Of a DNA stretch of 5,844 nt, positions 5,530 to 5,844 are shown piece after piece (the first letter of the stretch is position 1; each line of letters begins with the position of its first letter). The notes under the pieces were generated by a model that worked only from the letters and a program-made list of their open reading frames with translations, did not search any database and was not told the DNA's origin. This DNA is from Desulfovibrionaceae bacterium (GTDB taxonomy: Bacteria; Pseudomonadota; Gammaproteobacteria; Burkholderiales; Burkholderiaceae_C), in the NCBI GenBank assembly GCA_009778355.1, contig WRJY01000176.1:1-5844 (forward strand). Direction: 5' to 3'. The translations under genes were made by a program, and so were the position numbers.

Positions 5530-5844
5530 ATGAACTTCGCCACACTTCAAAACGACACCTTCCTGCGCGCCTGCCTGGGCCAGGCTACCGCCTACACCCC
5601 CATCTGGCTGATGCGTCAGGCGGGCCGCTATCTGCCCGAGTACTGCGCCACCCGCGCCAAGGCGGGCAGCTTCATGGGGCTGGCGACGAACGTGGATTAC
5701 GCCACCGAGGTCACGCTGCAACCGCTGGCGCGTTACCCGCTGGACGCGGCGATTCTGTTTTCCGACATTCTCACCGTGCCCGACGCGATGGGTCTGGGCC
5801 TGTCGTTCCAGCAGGGCGAAGGGCCGAAGTTCGCCCATGCGGTG
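5530..5844 (+). CDS. hemE: Uroporphyrinogen decarboxylase, N-terminal part (3' end outside window)
   Basis: HemE is the cytoplasmic enzyme that removes four carboxyl groups from uroporphyrinogen III to give coproporphyrinogen III in haem synthesis, without a cofactor. The first 105 residues are present of a usual 350-370. The family signature PIWLMRQAGRYLPEY is at residues 24-38; R29 and R33 correspond to the conserved substrate-binding arginines. FSDIL (77-81) contains D79, matching the essential aspartate of the family. The ATG at 5530 gives MNFATLQNDTFLRACLG, a normal N-terminus for betaproteobacterial HemE. GAGA at 5516-5519 is a weak ribosome binding site 10 nt upstream. The gene runs off the end of the window with an intact frame. 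It is transcribed away from the ligase/GNAT gene and may share its promoter region. Confidence 0.97.
   Translation, partial: MNFATLQNDTFLRACLGQATAYTPIWLMRQAGRYLPEYCATRAKAGSFMGLATNVDYATEVTLQPLARYPLDAAILFSDILTVPDAMGLGLSFQQGEGPKFAHAV

Noticed and set aside
2684..5533. A 949-codon plus-strand ORF over most of the region
   Set aside because: It is codon-aligned opposite the ligase/GNAT gene and its translation is a low-complexity mix rich in His, Arg, Gln, Gly and Ala with no domain, whereas the minus strand encodes clear conserved domains. It exists only because the real gene avoids TTA, CTA and TCA.
5366..5545. N-terminal extension of the ligase/GNAT protein by 60 residues (start at 5545)
   Set aside because: It would overlap the hemE start, has no Shine-Dalgarno support, and the extra residues (rich in Ala, Arg, Cys) do not resemble the family; MDQHYLTPLF at 5365 is a natural N-terminus.

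Overview
This is a GC-rich proteobacterial chromosome segment. The window suggests a betaproteobacterium of the order Burkholderiales, most likely Comamonadaceae (Acidovorax/Alicycliphilus/Ottowia-like). Three things point there: the AtpD and AtpC protein sequences, a CCACCCCCAGGCTTC...CCCCCTGCAAGGGGG intergenic element of a type I remember from that family, and the setting of a Pat-like acyl-CoA ligase/GNAT gene next to hemE. No search could be run, so the genus is an inference.

Layout, left to right. (1) 1-300 is the 3' end of atpD (F1 beta subunit). (2) 301-471 is an unusually long atpD-atpC gap, mostly filled by a hairpin-rich repeat-like element (311-429). (3) 472-894 is a complete atpC (epsilon subunit), the last gene of the ATP synthase operon. 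(4) 945-2691 is a co-directional cassette of poorly characterised genes: a DUF2167-type signal-peptide/membrane-anchored protein, an unrecognised multi-spanning membrane protein 5 nt downstream, and a 49-codon ORF joined to it by an ATGA overlap that may be a broken third gene. (5) 2675-5365 on the minus strand is one large gene for an 896-residue NDP-forming acyl-CoA ligase-like/GNAT acetyltransferase fusion, the architecture of the protein lysine acetyltransferase Pat/PatZ. (6) 5366-5529 is a divergent intergenic region. (7) 5530 to the end is the 5' part of hemE (uroporphyrinogen decarboxylase).

The window joins core energy metabolism (ATP synthase), a probable acetyl-CoA-responsive protein acetyltransferase and haem synthesis. 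The DUF2167 cassette lies between these conserved genes and looks like the accessory part. I found no tRNA, rRNA, CRISPR array, transposase or phage gene, and no clearly novel defence or mobile system. The parts least explained by known families are the cassette at 945-2691 and the element inside the atp operon.
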